The notes: generated by a model not told the origin, from the sequence alone. Shown: positions 45,365 to 57,008, counted from the stretch's first letter. The stretch is DNA of 64,000 nt from Thalassia testudinum (GCA_037157565.1 JAZHRO010000019.1:63114501-63178500); one strand, 5' to 3'. Translations and numbers: made by a program.

Positions 45365-47010
45365 CCATTTTTTTATTTCGATCTTTTGAGCTATCACTGA
45401 CAAATTTTCCTCTGCTTGTCTTTTGATGTGCAGGAAAATAGAAAAGATGGAAATCTACACATGCAACGAGCGTAGATTAAAAAAAACAATCAGGTGCACA
45501 TTTCATCTTAGATTAGGATTTCCCTTTCTGAACCCTAGGTTAGATTTATTTGAAAAAAAAAGCCTATTTATTTTCGTGAAAAAGAAAAAAAATAAAAGAA
45601 AAAGGTGTAGGTAGTTAGATTAGGTTTCGATTTGAATCTTAGTTTAGTTTACTCAAAAAGAAAAAGAAAAAAAATTTTTCTTTTGAAAAAAGTTTTTCCT
45701 TCAAAAAAAAACATTCAAAAGTTTTTGAAAAAAAAAAAAGAATTATCTTGGTGGAAAGTTTGAATTTCAAATTCAAACACCCTTTCAAAAGCTTCTCTAC
45801 CACCCTCTGATTTTTGGTCAAATTTCAAGTTTCGATTTAAAAAGTCAATTGCTGAAAAATTAATGAGCGAAAAATTTTGAAATTCGGGTTAGACCTTCAT
45901 TTTTAAACCATCTTTCAAATGGAACCATTCATTTGAAAAAATTCCAAGTACAAAAGTTTTAAAAATTTGTGAAGTGCAAGGGGGTTAAACTGACCCAGAT
46001 TTGAGATTTTTCAAAATTCAAAAAGCAATTCCAAGCAATCTGTGAATCTGTTTTGACTAAAAATGGTGGGGTTTGAAATCTAATCTCATTGGATTTAATT
46101 TTCATATTTTTCCCAAATTTTTGAAGATCATTTGATACTATTTTAAAGTGGAAAATCGACCAAGGGTCAAAAATTTCAAATCTGACCCTTTGACATTTAA
46201 AAATCTCTATAAATTCAGTTGAAACAATAAAAATTATAAAAAAATATTCTCTAAAAAGATAATTGAAAAAGAAATCTACTTGCCAAATTTCAATTTATTA
46301 TGATTCCAATTTTTATCATAGAATTAGTCTTAATTTCGTGGTCTGCTAAAGAAGAAATAAAAAAATGCTAGAATTGCATGAACCTTAGGGTACACCTTTA
46401 GGATTACAATCTAGAGACCATAAATTTTGGCTAGACTAGACTTAATCAAGTCTAAGGTTTAGCTGGTGAGCTTGGTCATCTTGTGGGCCACTCACCACAA
46501 ACCCCAACTGAAGAAAAACAGGCTCAAATTAATTTTAAAACACGTAAGCAAACCCGAATTCGTTGTTGTACTATTGGGTGGCTTCAACCTCTCTTGTCGA
46601 ACCTGGTGACTAAGTCTACAGGGCAATACCAAACGACCACGGCTAAGGGGTAACGGAACCGGAGGCTTAAGCCGAAAGAAGAACCTTCCCCTTAGTCCCC
46701 TCGTAACCAAACTGGTTGGGTTAACTTGAGAGGCGAGAATCACTTTCAGTCAGTTGCACGATGAATTTTTCTTTAGGAATTTGAACTTAAAATGAAAAAT
46801 CTCGTCATCTGATCATAAGGACCATCTGATTGATAGGGCCTTAGCCTTGTCTGGCTTGGCCACACTAACCCAGGGGTTGGGTGGTGTATGCGAGGAAGGA
46901 GGTCACTCAGACCTCGATTGGTTGGACCTTAGGAGCCACTCCCAAGGAGGCGAGTCACTTCGCCCACTCCATCTTCTCCCCCACCCTCTTCATCTATCTG
47001 CTTAGCCGCA
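45365..47010 (+). other. D untranslated leader
   Basis: 1.65 kb. A GATGTGCAG acceptor-like site lies at 45433. An A/T-rich homopolymer section (45540-46340) follows. At 46629-46730 is the block CCAAACGACCACGGCTAAGG ... GGAGGCTTAAGCCGAAAGAA, shared with E (49698-49795). No credible ORF. Confidence 0.7.
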
Positions 47011-47026
47011 ATGGCTAACCCTGGAT
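47011..47026 (+). pseudogene. D ORF, first five codons before E insertion
   Basis: ATGGCTAACCCTGGAT begins the D reading frame (M A N P G). Element E is inserted in codon 6, duplicating TGGAT; the frame resumes at 58682 in phase. Confidence 0.65.
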
Positions 47027-47956
47027 TGATGTAAACACGTTTACACTACTTAAGATGTCTATTTATGCATGTTCTTAAGCATAGGACTGCATTGCATGCT
47101 ATAAATATTGCATAACATGCATCATCTTGCATTTAGAGTAGTTTGAATAAAATGGAGGTTAATTGTCTCCTTTTATGTGCTTGGATAGGGCAAACTTTTT
47201 ATCGGGACCTCAGATCAAAGATCCAACCATACAGATGTGATCAGGGTGATGATTGGAGTTCAACGACTCTAAGATCGCCCTAATCAGGCATCTGTAGCAT
47301 CAGATAGTGATCGGGGAACCCTAGAAGATCAAGGGCCAAGATGGTGTAAATCTGCACTTCAAATAACAAATCCGACCACACAGATGGATTCGAATCGACG
47401 ATCGCAGCCTAACGACACAAAAATCGAGTCAATCCGACATGCGTGGCACCATCTACATCATCCAGAAGATGGACGGCCAAGATGGCACCACGTGGCGCCA
47501 TCTCGGTCGCCCAATCTCCCGCATGCACCCGCTGAAGCCCCCGCATCCGCCCTTCTCCACCGTTGGATCAAGATCCAACGGCTGCGATGCACCCGTGCAA
47601 AAATGGGCTTTTGACACAAACGCGCCCCCAGCGCGTTGGTCGAGCGCTCTAACGCGAAGCGAGAGCACACATTTGAGGATTGCCACACGGAATTTGGAGC
47701 AGGGGAGCGCCTTCAATCAACCGTCGGATCGCGATCGAACGATCTTGTGCGCCCGATAGCACCCACGCACTATTGCACGTGAGGCAGTAATGCGGAATCG
47801 CACACGATCGAGCGTGTGTTGAGGAGGCGGGCGTAGAGTGATCTGAGTCGTCCGATCTCACGATCGGACAACTGAGGATGGATGAACGTGCGCGAGCATA
47901 GCACGTGCGGGCAAGCGAGCAGGCGCGCGCGCGCCGCCCAGTACGCCCACGTTCAA

Positions 47957-47990
47957 ACCTTTAGCGACGGTTTTATCCGTCACTAAAGGT
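47957..47990 (+). repeat. 14-bp inverted repeat in E LTR
   Basis: ACCTTTAGCGACGG, loop TTTTAT, CCGTCACTAAAGGT with one mismatched pair. Kept in the 3' LTR (57927-57960) with one further change. It lies about 55 bases upstream of the TATA box. Confidence 0.85.
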
Positions 47991-48045
47991 CCTGAATTAA
48001 TGTTTTAAGAGTTGTAACGACTAAATTGGCCCCACTCCTTGCAAC

Positions 48046-48053
48046 TATAAAAG
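48046..48053 (+). promoter_or_regulatory. TATA box of E 5' LTR
   Basis: TATAAAAG in GCAACTATAAAAGGAGACCC, identical in the 3' LTR at 58016-58023. Transcription would start near 48080. Confidence 0.75.
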
Positions 48054-48706
48054 GAGACCCCCTCCACACGAAATTCTCATCCCTTCCTTCTCTTCTCTAC
48101 CTCTCCAAAGCTCAAGAGAAGCTTGTCCCACACCTGGGATGCTCCTTACGAGATAAAGTCAAAATTTTCGTCCCCTTTCGAAAGCAAATCCTGCGACGAC
48201 GATGACGTGCTGCCTCGTTCTCCTTCGTCCTGCTTCGTCCTCCTTCCACTCTGTCCTCCTTCATCCAAGCGTCGTCCCGTTCGACTCTCCTCTAAGCGAT
48301 CGTCGAGGAGGATAACTTCTCTCTCCCATTCTTCTTTACAGCTTTCTAGTGTAGAATTTTCCTGCTTTCTAGTGTAGTTGATTTCCCACTTTCTAGTGTA
48401 ATTCTTATTTGGTTTTATTGTATAAACATTTTGAATTATTGAATGCATGTTCTCTCTCTCTCTCTCTCTTTTAGTCTGATTGTTGTTATAGCTTCATTGT
48501 AATTACATCGCCTCGCTTTTCAAAGAAAAATTCTAAAAAAAATATAATTGCGAATATAAATCCACGTAGCCTCCCTGTGTTCGACCCAGAATTTCCATTT
48601 CGGTATAAATTTTATTTGTTGAACACGAGTTCTTCGCTTTCAAACTACAACGACAGGTTTTTCAAAATCAAACACATTAGCGTAGCAACTCGTACATTCA
48701 ACATTT

Positions 48707-48731
48707 TGGCGCCGTTGCCAGGGAGGCAACG
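48707..48731 (+). other. E primer-binding site (tRNA-Asp) with hairpin
   Basis: TGGCGCCGTTGCCAGGGA (48707-48724) matches the tRNA-Asp complement at 17 of 18 bases. CGTTGCC (48713-48719), AGGGA loop, GGCAACG (48725-48731) forms a 7-bp stem as in D. Confidence 0.92.
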
Positions 48732-50027
48732 ATTTCTGATCTTCTTTTCGCATTTCTTGCACTTTATTATTTTCTAACCTGCTTTCTCTTGTGTCTATTA
48801 TTTTGTAGAGACCTCCATCAAGGAATCATCAAGCAGTAGACTAGAGTAAAGTGCAGTTGAAGACAACTGTAAGTGTTCCCCATTCTTTCCCCCTCCATAG
48901 ATTTCATTCGCCACATTAAATCCAAATTCCAATTAACCTAGGTGTTTGCATAAATCCTAGGAATAGTTTGGTTGTTTGGATTCTCACTCACATTCATTCC
49001 ACCCTCATATATATAAAAAAAGAAACAAAAAGATAATCTTGTGGGGCAATTTTCAACATACACCCACATTCAAGGCACTTAATAAAATTGATTTGTTTCT
49101 ACTCAACCGGGTTCTGATCTGTGGAACCGGTACACACAAAGCAACACATAAAAAAAGTAGAAATCATTCTAGGTTAACCATCTTTGAGTGCCTAACTTAG
49201 TGGTGCATTTGTGGTCAATTGTTTGAGTTGTTTGGGCCGCACCACTCTACTTAAAATCAACTCATCAAGTAGCTCCTCCTTAGGGTTTTCAATCTAGGTC
49301 TATTCCAGGCACTCCACTTTCTTTTTGGTTTTAAAGGAAAATAATCTTCACCCGTGTTTGACAACTTGGTTTGCCTAGAAACTTAATTGCAATCCACCTA
49401 ATTTAAAACCCTAAAAGCTACTTAAGCAAGATTTGAACATTAAAATCCACGCATCACAAATAATCTTGCTTGAAAACCCTGGTTGTGCATGAACTTACAC
49501 AAATCTCAATCAATTATTAAGGGCACAACCCATTTTAAGGGCCCATCACATTCCATAGGCACCACAATCCTAGGCCTTAATAAAATTGAGTAGACGTTGG
49601 CCTTAAGGTCTGATTCGCTCTTCAGGGCCTAGTCTGAGATTGTCTTTGATTAACCTACTTATATTGATTAATCTGATGTTTAGCTAGGGGAGTAGCGTCA
49701 AACGACCACAGCTGGGGGTACACTAGGAACCGGAGGCGAAAGCCGAAGGAAGAACCTTCTCCCCAGTCCCTCTTTCTAACTGGTTGGATTGAACAGATGC
49801 AAGTAGAGTAAATCATTTACAGTCTTAAGGTAGGTTTTGGGAGTCAGTAGATCCTTAGGCTATCCCACTTAAGGACAGCCTTGTTTTGTTGTGTTGCAGG
49901 GTCCCTATCCCCAGTCCTTCCGATCTTCTCCTAATTTATGCTGGGAAGACGGTCATTGAATCCCCGATTGGAAGGACCATTAGAGTATTCTAGGAGGCGC
50001 AAATTGGATTTTGGTCAAATTGATCCC
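48732..50027 (+). other. E untranslated leader
   Basis: 1.3 kb. ATTTTGTAG (48808) followed by 60 bases and a strong GTAAGT donor (48869-48874) resembles a small leader exon. The block 49698-49795 (TCAAACGACCACAGCTGGGG ... GGAGGCGAAAGCCGAAGGAA) matches D. GGCGAAAGCC can form a three-pair stem with a GAAA tetraloop. No ORF of note. Confidence 0.75.
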
Positions 50028-51720
50028 ATGGCCGACCAACAGCCTCCTCTGCTTGGAAATCTACAGGAAGAATTTCGAGGCAGCTGAAACAAATGCATAG
50101 AATGCAGGAATGGTTGCAGAGAATGCAGGGTGCTCAGCCCTTGAAGGATTTTTATGATCCTTCAAATTATGGGGAACGTCTCGGTGTCCAGATTCCAGCC
50201 GGTGACGTAGAAATCAAGCCCAGGTGTTAAGCCTGATTAAAAATTATCATGAGCTTGGCTCCGAAGATCCGTTTCAGCACTTGAAGGACTTGACCACTTT
50301 GGTCCAGACCACCAAGTTACGAAATGTAAACGAGGAGCAAATGATCATGAGGCTCTTCCCTCACTCTCTTATGGATAAGGCCACGCATTGGTATAGGATA
50401 ATAGGAAGACCAATTACAACTTGGAATGAGTTGAAATCGGCCTTTCTGAAGAAATTCTTCCTAGCCGGACGTACCAATGCTTTGAGACGGGCAATCACTA
50501 CCTTTACCCAGTGGCCGGGGGAGCAGTTTCATGTGGCTTGGGAGTAATTCGAGGACTTATTGTGGAGGTGTCCACACCACGAGGTGCCAAAATAGCAACT
50601 CGTGCAGATCTTCTATCATGGGTTGATTGAGCAACTCAGAAATCATGTGGATGCTTCTTGCGGAGGCAATTTCCTTAATAAAGATGCAGATAGTGCACAT
50701 GATTTATTTGAGGAAATGAGTGAGAATTCAATCAATCATGCCTCCATAGAAACATTTAACTGGTCCCAGCAGCCTAGATCAAATGTCAATGAAGTCCATG
50801 ACTCTCATTCATTTGATATGGAATTGATTTATAACAAACTTGATAAGGTGGACCTAGTTGCTAAGAGAACGGAAGAGTGGATGGCTGGCAATTCTATGAA
50901 CAACTCTCGTTTCACTCAATCCCAAAATTCGGGATTCCATTCCTTACAAGCTCCTTCTGGATGGGAGTTCGTGAATCAACTCGATGCGGCTCAACCTGTG
51001 AGTCAGCATTTTTTGGAACTCCACAGGTTCCAAACTGGGGCCTTTGATCCTAGTTTTTCTGATCCTTCCCTTTCTTTCTCTCCATCCTCACCCTATGAGG
51101 ATGTATGTGCTATATAAGAGAATGTGATCCAACCCCTACTTTAATGCCTATAATCCAAGTTGGAGAAACCACCCTAACTTCTCTTGGAAAAACACGGGGC
51201 AACAGATCCAATTCCGACCTGGCAACTATGCTTCGCAACGACCAATGGGTCAGGGTCATGTATATACTTAGTTGCCTCCAAATCAGGTCAATCAGCCAGT
51301 TTGGAATGCCCGTCAACCTGCAAGGTAGGCTGATTTGAATCGACAAATGGTAGAGATGCAAGGATCCATGCTCCAGCTCATGCAACAAATGAAAACCTTG
51401 CTGGACAACTTGCAGTCTGGGCTCATTGCTAACTCTCGTCAACCCAGATCTCTACCATCCCAACCCGTACCCAACCTATGTAATATTATGAATTCGGGCA
51501 ACCAAGCCCATGGGTACGGAAATCAGAGGGACCCACACGCACATGGTCAGGTGGTTGAGCAGGGTTCCTCGTCCTCTTCTTCTTCTGCAAATCAACAATT
51601 CATGGCTAATCAAGCCCCTCCAATCTTTCCTAACCCTCCCAAAGACCCAAATTCTTATGCATCTGCAAATTCTGTCACTTTGAGGAGTGGTAAGCAGACT
51701 CAGGATCCACAACCACACTA
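50028..51720 (+). pseudogene. E gag
   Basis: ATG 50028 (ATGGCCGACC) starts the gag frame. Capsid motifs: HELGSEDPFQHLKDLTTLVQ, LMDKATHWYRIIGRPITTW, LKSAFLKKFFLAGRTNALR, CPHHEVP, IFYHGLIEQLRNHVDASCGG, LFEEMSENSIN. The rest is Asn/Gln/Pro-rich with no zinc knuckle. Damage: a frameshift near 50075, another near 50222, TAA 50545-50547, TAG 50593-50595, TAA 51115-51117, a frameshift near 51120, TAG near 51269, 51326 and 51719. The family makes one gag-pro-pol polyprotein; here gag is dead. Confidence 0.88.
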
Positions 51721-51721
51721 G

Positions 51722-53050
51722 TGTAATCTTTTGAATCCTGAAAATCCTGAGGAGAGAGAGGAGAATTCTAAAGGAGAAATCAAGGCTCAAGAGCTTGATT
51801 CCAAAGATCTGACTCATGTTCCTTTTCCTAAAGCCTTAACCAAATCAAAGAAGAAGAAGTCTGTTGATAGCAATGAGGAGCTTCTGAATCTATTTAAGAA
51901 TGTTGAGATCAATATCCCGCTCCTTAATGCTATCAAGCACATACCGGCTTACGTAAGATTTTTAAAAGAATTATGTACACAAAAGCGTAAGTCGAGAGAA
52001 TCTGTTCCGAGGAAGGTGGTACTCTCTAAGCAGGCTAGTTCTATTATCCTGCACTACCTCCCTCAGAAAAAGAGAGATCCTGGTGCTCCGTTGATTTCTT
52101 GCGTCATCAGAGATTACACATTTGATAGAGCACTTTTGGATCTGGGTGCATCCATCAACCTAATTCCGACTTCTCTTTACGAGAAGTTTGGGTTAGGTGA
52201 ACTTTGGCCAACTTCAGTAACGCTACAGTTAGCGGACCGCTCGGTCATAAACCCGCGAGGCGTTATTGAAGATGTTATAGTTAAGGTCAAGGATTTCTAT
52301 TTTCCTGTAGATTTTCTTGTCCTTGACATGGATGTACCTGATAATCTGAGGAACACGCCCATCATTCTGGGGCGTCCGTTCCTGCCTACCGCTAAGGCCA
52401 ACATTAATTGTGAAAGCGGTAGCATGGAAATCGCCTTTGGGGACCAACGAATGAAATTGGAAATTTTTAAGGAGATCAACAAATTTGAGGATTGTGGATT
52501 TATTGAGGAACTTGATGAGGATAATGAAAACATTGAAACTTATTTGATGGTTTCTTCAATCGAAAGTTCCTCCTTGGATGACGAATTTGACCTGCAACCC
52601 TTTATGGCTGACCTACCATCTTCTGAAGAGGTTATTGATTTTGTTCACTCGCAACCTCTTCCTCTTGTTAAATCTTCAGCATCTACCTTACCATCAATCA
52701 TCAACCTGCCCCAACTTGAATTGAAACCATTGCCTGAGAATTTGAAATATCAATTTTTAGGACCTCAGAAGATGCTCCCTGTGATTATCAATGCTAAATT
52801 GACAAAGGAGCAAGAGATTAAATTGATCAAGGTCCTGAAGGAACATAAGGAGGCAATTGGTTGGACCATTCATGACCTCAGGGGGATCGAGCCATCTTAC
52901 TGTAATCATAGAATATTCTTGGAAGATAGATCCCACCCTTCTCGCCAGATGCAGAGGAGATTGAATCCAAATATGCGAGAAGTGGTAAAAAAGGAAGTCA
53001 TAAAGTGGCTCGATGCAGGAATTATTTATCCAATCTCTGATAGTCCCTAG
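51722..53050 (+). pseudogene. E protease and start of reverse transcriptase
   Basis: 439 codons from 51731 are open. They read VPFPKALTKSKKKK, NLFKNVEINIPLLNAIKHI, then the protease: FDRALLDLGASINLIPTSL (active site DLGAS, about 52127-52180) and IILGRPFLPTAKANINCESG. The RT N-terminus follows: KLIKVLKEHKEAIGWTIHDL, SYCNHRIFLED, MQRRLNPNMREVVKKEVIKW, AGIIYPISDSP, closed by TAG 53048-53050 where family members have Trp (SPWVSP). No other defect is seen in this part. Confidence 0.88.
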
Positions 53051-53425
53051 GTAAGTCCCATACAGATTGTTCCGAAGAAAGCTGGGATTACCGATGTGAC
53101 TAACGAGAGAGGAGAATCTGTCACAACTCATTCAGCTTCCTCTTGGAGGGTTTGTATTGATTATAGGAAGCTAAACACAGCCACTAAAAAGGATCATTTT
53201 CCCCTGCCCTTCATCAATCAAATCTTGGAAAGATTAGCCGGGCAGAAGTACTTCTATTTTCTTGATGGCTACTCGGGATACAACCAAGTTCCTATCCATC
53301 CCAAGGATCAGGAAAAAGCTACTTTCACCTGTCCCTACGGAACCTTTGCTTTTCGCAAGATGCCTTTCGGGTTATGCAATGCACCTGCGACTTTTCAAAG
53401 GTGTATGCTAGCCATATTTCTGACA
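53051..53425 (+). pseudogene. E reverse transcriptase, palm first half
   Basis: In the same frame as the preceding block: [93 protein letters not shown] one-base deletion near 53420 then shifts the frame, and the next open segment takes over. Confidence 0.87.
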
Positions 53426-55440
53426 TGGTGGGAGAGTTTATGGAAGTCTTCATGGATGATTTCTCTGTTTTCGGAGAATCATTTGACTCTTGTTTGGCTA
53501 ATCTGGAAATGATTCTTAAGCGATGTATCAAAACACGATTGGTCCTTAGCTGGGAAAAGAGTCATTTCATGACCCAAGAAGGCATCGTTTTGGGTCATGT
53601 AATCTCTGAACGGGGAATGGAAATGGATAAAGCTAAGGTTGATGCTATCGCTAAACTTCCTCCTCCCACATCTGTTAAACAAATTCGATCATTTCTTGGC
53701 CATGTGGGATTCTATCGAAGATTCATCAAGGATTTCTCGAAGGTTACTCGTCCCTTGAGCAATCTTCTTGCCAAAGAAATGCCGTTTGTTTTTGACGAAT
53801 CATACCGAAAGGCATTTGATTTCCTGAAAAGGGCAGTCACCTGTGCTCCAGTTTTGCAACCACCAATTTGGACAGCCCCTTTTGAGATCATGACCGATGC
53901 TTCTGATTACGCGGTCGGGGTTGTCGTGGGTCAGAAAATTGATAGAAAGCCCTCTGTCATCTACTACGCTAGTAAAACTCTGGATGAAGCCCAGAGGAAT
54001 TACACTGTTATTGAAAAGGAATTACTAGCTGTAGTGTTCACTTTGGAAAAATTCAGGGCTTATCTCTTAGGGTCTCATGTTATCATCTATACCGACCACT
54101 CGACCTTGAGACATCTCTTGGCCAAAAAGGATGCTAAACCCCGGCTTATTCGTTGGATTCTTCTACTTCAAGAATTTGATCCTGAAATTAAGGATAAAAC
54201 TGAGGTACAAAATGTGGTAGCGGATCATTTGTCGAGACTCCTAGGTGATTCCTCTCGTCCGGACATTCCGATTGCTGACACTTTTCCAAACAAAACTATT
54301 CTTACAGTTTTAGGTGTCCACACCCCATGGTTTGCTGACATTGTTAACTATTTGACCGTTGGTCAAATCCCCCAAGATTGGACCAAGCAACAATGGGATA
54401 GACTCAAATCTGAGGCCAAATACTACTTCTGGGAGGACCCTGAGCTGTACCGCATCGGCTCTGATCAGATTATTCATCAATGTATACCAGAGAATGAATT
54501 CAACAGTATACTCGAGTTCTGCCATGCATCTGGGTGTGGTGGACATTTCTCCGGGAAAAAGATGGTTGCAAAAATCTTGCAATCTGGCTTCTATTGGCCA
54601 TCTTTATTCAAGGATGCCCAGGATTTCTCAAGGTCATGTTCTCGATGTCAGGTACTCGGGAGCATAACTAAGAGAGATATGATTCCCCTAAACCCAATTC
54701 TTCCTGTCGAAATTTTCGATGTTTGGGGCATCGATTTCATGGGACCCTTTCTCCCTTTATTTGGACATCAGTACATTCTTGTTGCGGTTCATTATGTGTC
54801 CAAATGGATTGAGGCGATTCCCACCCGAACCAATGACCACAAGATGGTCATCGATTTTGTCAAGAAAAATATCTTCAGTAGGTTCGGGATTCCGAGGGAT
54901 ATCATCAGTGATCGTGGTACTCATTTTACTAATGCCCAATTCCAGAATTTATTGGCCAAATACGAGGTTAATCACCGAATTTCCACACCTTACCATCCCC
55001 AGATGAATGGACAAGCCAAGATCTTCAATCGAGAGATCAAGAACATTCTGCAGAAAACGGTTAAGCCTGATCGCAAGGATTGGACTCAAAAGCTTAAGGA
55101 CGCTCTTTGGGCCTACCGTACGGCGTATAAAACGCCCATCGGCATGTCTGCATTCCGTTTGGTGTATGGAAAGGCATGCCATCTACCCGTAGAGATTGAA
55201 CACAGGGCATTCTGGGTGATCAAACAATGCAATTTAGATCTAAATTTAGCTGGGATGACCAAGAAACTCCAACTATCTAAGTTGGAGGAGCTTAGAAATG
55301 ATGCTTATGAGAATGCCAAGATCTACAAGGCTCAGACCAAAGCTCTACATTATCAACTGATTTCACGCAAGAGCTTTGAGCCAAACCAGAAGGTCTGGTT
55401 ATTCGATTCTAAACTTAAGCTCTTTCCTGGCAAAACTTAG
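53420..55440 (+). pseudogene. E RT second half, RNase H and integrase (open)
   Basis: [22 protein letters not shown] with the catalytic Asp pair near 53450, then [20 protein letters not shown]. RNase [58 protein letters not shown], all catalytic acids present. Integrase: HHCC finger ([21 protein letters not shown]), first Asp in [11 protein letters not shown], second Asp in [14 protein letters not shown], then [15 protein letters not shown], where the third acid is Lys (AAG 55018-55020) exactly 35 residues after the second Asp. The frame ends at a one-base insertion before 55440. Single-exon polyprotein; lineage Athila. Confidence 0.92.
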
Positions 55441-55615
55441 ATCTAAATGGAATGGCCCATTCATAATTGACCAGATTTTTCCAAATGGAGCCATTCAGAT
55501 TTCTGACCCAAAGACGGGTAACACATTTAAAGTCAACGGTCAACGTCTGAAGCCTGTTATTGACCATATTCCTCCAAAACCTGTCTCAGACACAGTTGCT
55601 CTAGCCATTTTGTGA
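55441..55615 (+). pseudogene. E integrase C-terminal tail
   Basis: Shifted frame continuing the polyprotein: RSKWNGPFIIDQIFPNGAIQ, then GNTFKVNGQRLKPVID and stop TGA 55613-55615. The GPF and VNGxRLKP signatures close Ty3/gypsy integrases. Confidence 0.85.
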
Positions 55616-56972
55616 CTTCTTTGGCTGGACTTCGCCTAGCTGATGGCATTAAACTCAGCAGTTGTACATATGACACAAGGCTGATACGAGCTTCATATTC
55701 AGGTGACATCTTTCATATTCTACCCTTTCTTTCATGTCTCTTTTTCAATGAGGACATTGCATCAACTAGGCATGGGGGGGTGGATTCATTTTTGAATCAT
55801 TTGGTCAGCTTTGTGAAATTCATGTAAATTATTTTTCTCTTCTTATTTATACATAAAAAAAAATCAAAATTAGGAAGGATTAGTTGAACATTAGGACTTT
55901 TCAATCTTAGGAAATTTTACATTAGGATCTGAACACAAAGATCCTTCAGGTCTTTGGACTTAATTAGCCAGTGTATCCACTAAAATGTGGATTTATCTTT
56001 CAAGTCCTCGCCATCTTAATTCTATTGTAATTGGAGTAAATAAGTTTGGGTGATAAGTACACAACTTATCAACCTACCCTTTGATTTGAGGGAAATTTTG
56101 AGTTTTAAGCATCTGCACTTTCTTTGCACTGACTCGTTGTTCGGTGATTCTAACAAAAATTGGGTAGCTAATGAACCTTCTAGGGTGATATGGCTGGCAA
56201 GTTATTGTGGGTAACAGCCCATAGGTAGGTTGTCCAGAGCCCAATCACTGGACCTTTCTTTTTTTTTTTTTTTGCTACCTTTAGGTAAATCTTAGACTAG
56301 GGAAGCCACCTACTTAAAAAGAAAAAAAAATCAAAAAGAAAAGGAGAAAAGAGAAAAAGAAATAAACCATACTTCGCCGCACGAGTATGGCTGGCAAGTT
56401 GTCGATGGTAACAGCTCATCGACCGGTTGTCCAGAACCTAGCTCAATAAATGTACTAAAAATTCCCAAAACACTTAGGAAGAAGCGGAGAAGTAGAATAA
56501 ACCGGGGAGATATACACTAGATTCACCCTTGTGTTGACCCCGTAAAAGAATAAAAGTAGGGAGAAAGCTACCAGTTGTAAAGATACACCTTTAGGCAGAA
56601 TTCTTTTTAGGTCACCTAGAGGTGTAGAAATCCGAAGTCTGTTTTAACTACCGGCCAACGAGTCTATCACATTCACAATAAAATGCTTAAAACTTAGGGT
56701 TCTCATCAAATCTTGGGTGAGTTGAATGGCCATAGAAAGCCACTCTTAAACCCTAAAACTTTAAAATCCAAAAAAATTAGAAAAGAGGAAAAAGAGAAAA
56801 AGAAATTTTTCTTTGAATAAGGCGAGGGCTTGAGGCGGTCTACATTTTGGCAGATACTCGGGCACTGTTGTGTCTTTGAAAGTTCAGATCCTAAGTAGAC
56901 AGTTTCTTAATGATTGAAAATAACTCATGCCCAAATAATCCAACCTAATTCTTTTATAAATAGCATATAATT
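55616..56972 (+). other. E 3' untranslated region
   Basis: No env-like ORF. GCTGATGGCATTAAACTCAG (55638) is the block shared with A, C and D. The internal PPT-like block is 55747-55783 (AATGAGGACATTGC, then AGGCATGGGGGGGTGG). Two related stem-loop repeats lie at 56189-56243 and 56386-56440. T-run (56264-56275) and A-rich purine stretches separate them. Confidence 0.72.
56189..56440 (+). repeat. Two copies of a structured repeat in E 3' region
   Basis: Copies at 56189-56243 and 56386-56440 share TATGGCTGGCAAGTT, GGTAACAGC and GGTTGTCCAGA. The second folds as GTCGATG (56401-56407), loop GTAACAGCT, CATCGAC (56417-56423). The first keeps the loop with a weaker stem. Confidence 0.75.
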
Positions 56973-57008
56973 TTTGCTAGGGTCTAGCAAAAGATAGGCA
57001 TAGGGGTA
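56973..57008 (+). promoter_or_regulatory. E 3' PPT with preceding hairpin
   Basis: TTTGCTAG (56973-56980), loop GGT, CTAGCAAA (56984-56991): perfect 8-bp stem. Then AGATAGGCATAGGGGTA and the 3' LTR at 57009. Confidence 0.85.

Larger units (their letters stand above)
47027..48703 (+). mobile_element. E, 5' LTR
   Basis: From TGATGTAAACACGTTTACAC to CGTACATTCAACA. Contains GATC-centred dyads (47560-47581 and 47850-47869), a 14-bp inverted repeat (47957-47990), TATA box TATAAAAG 48046-48053 and a CT microsatellite (48451-48470). It is GC-rich in the middle and lacks the GACGTC array of the other families. ORFs in it (47384-47759 both strands) are frame shadows. Confidence 0.92.

Noticed and set aside
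45540..46340. Matrix-attachment-like AT-rich region in D leader
   Set aside because: Simple AT richness with homopolymers is not specific evidence for such a function.
47384..47861. Overlapping ORFs on both strands in the E LTR
   Set aside because: GC-rich region gives several mutually overlapping frames; no conserved motif and interrupted in the 3' LTR.
48451..48470. CT microsatellite as a regulatory element
   Set aside because: Short simple repeat present in both E LTRs; no further support.
55616..56972. env-like gene after pol in E, as in some Athila elements
   Set aside because: Only short ORFs with homopolymer tracts; no candidate frame over 75 codons.
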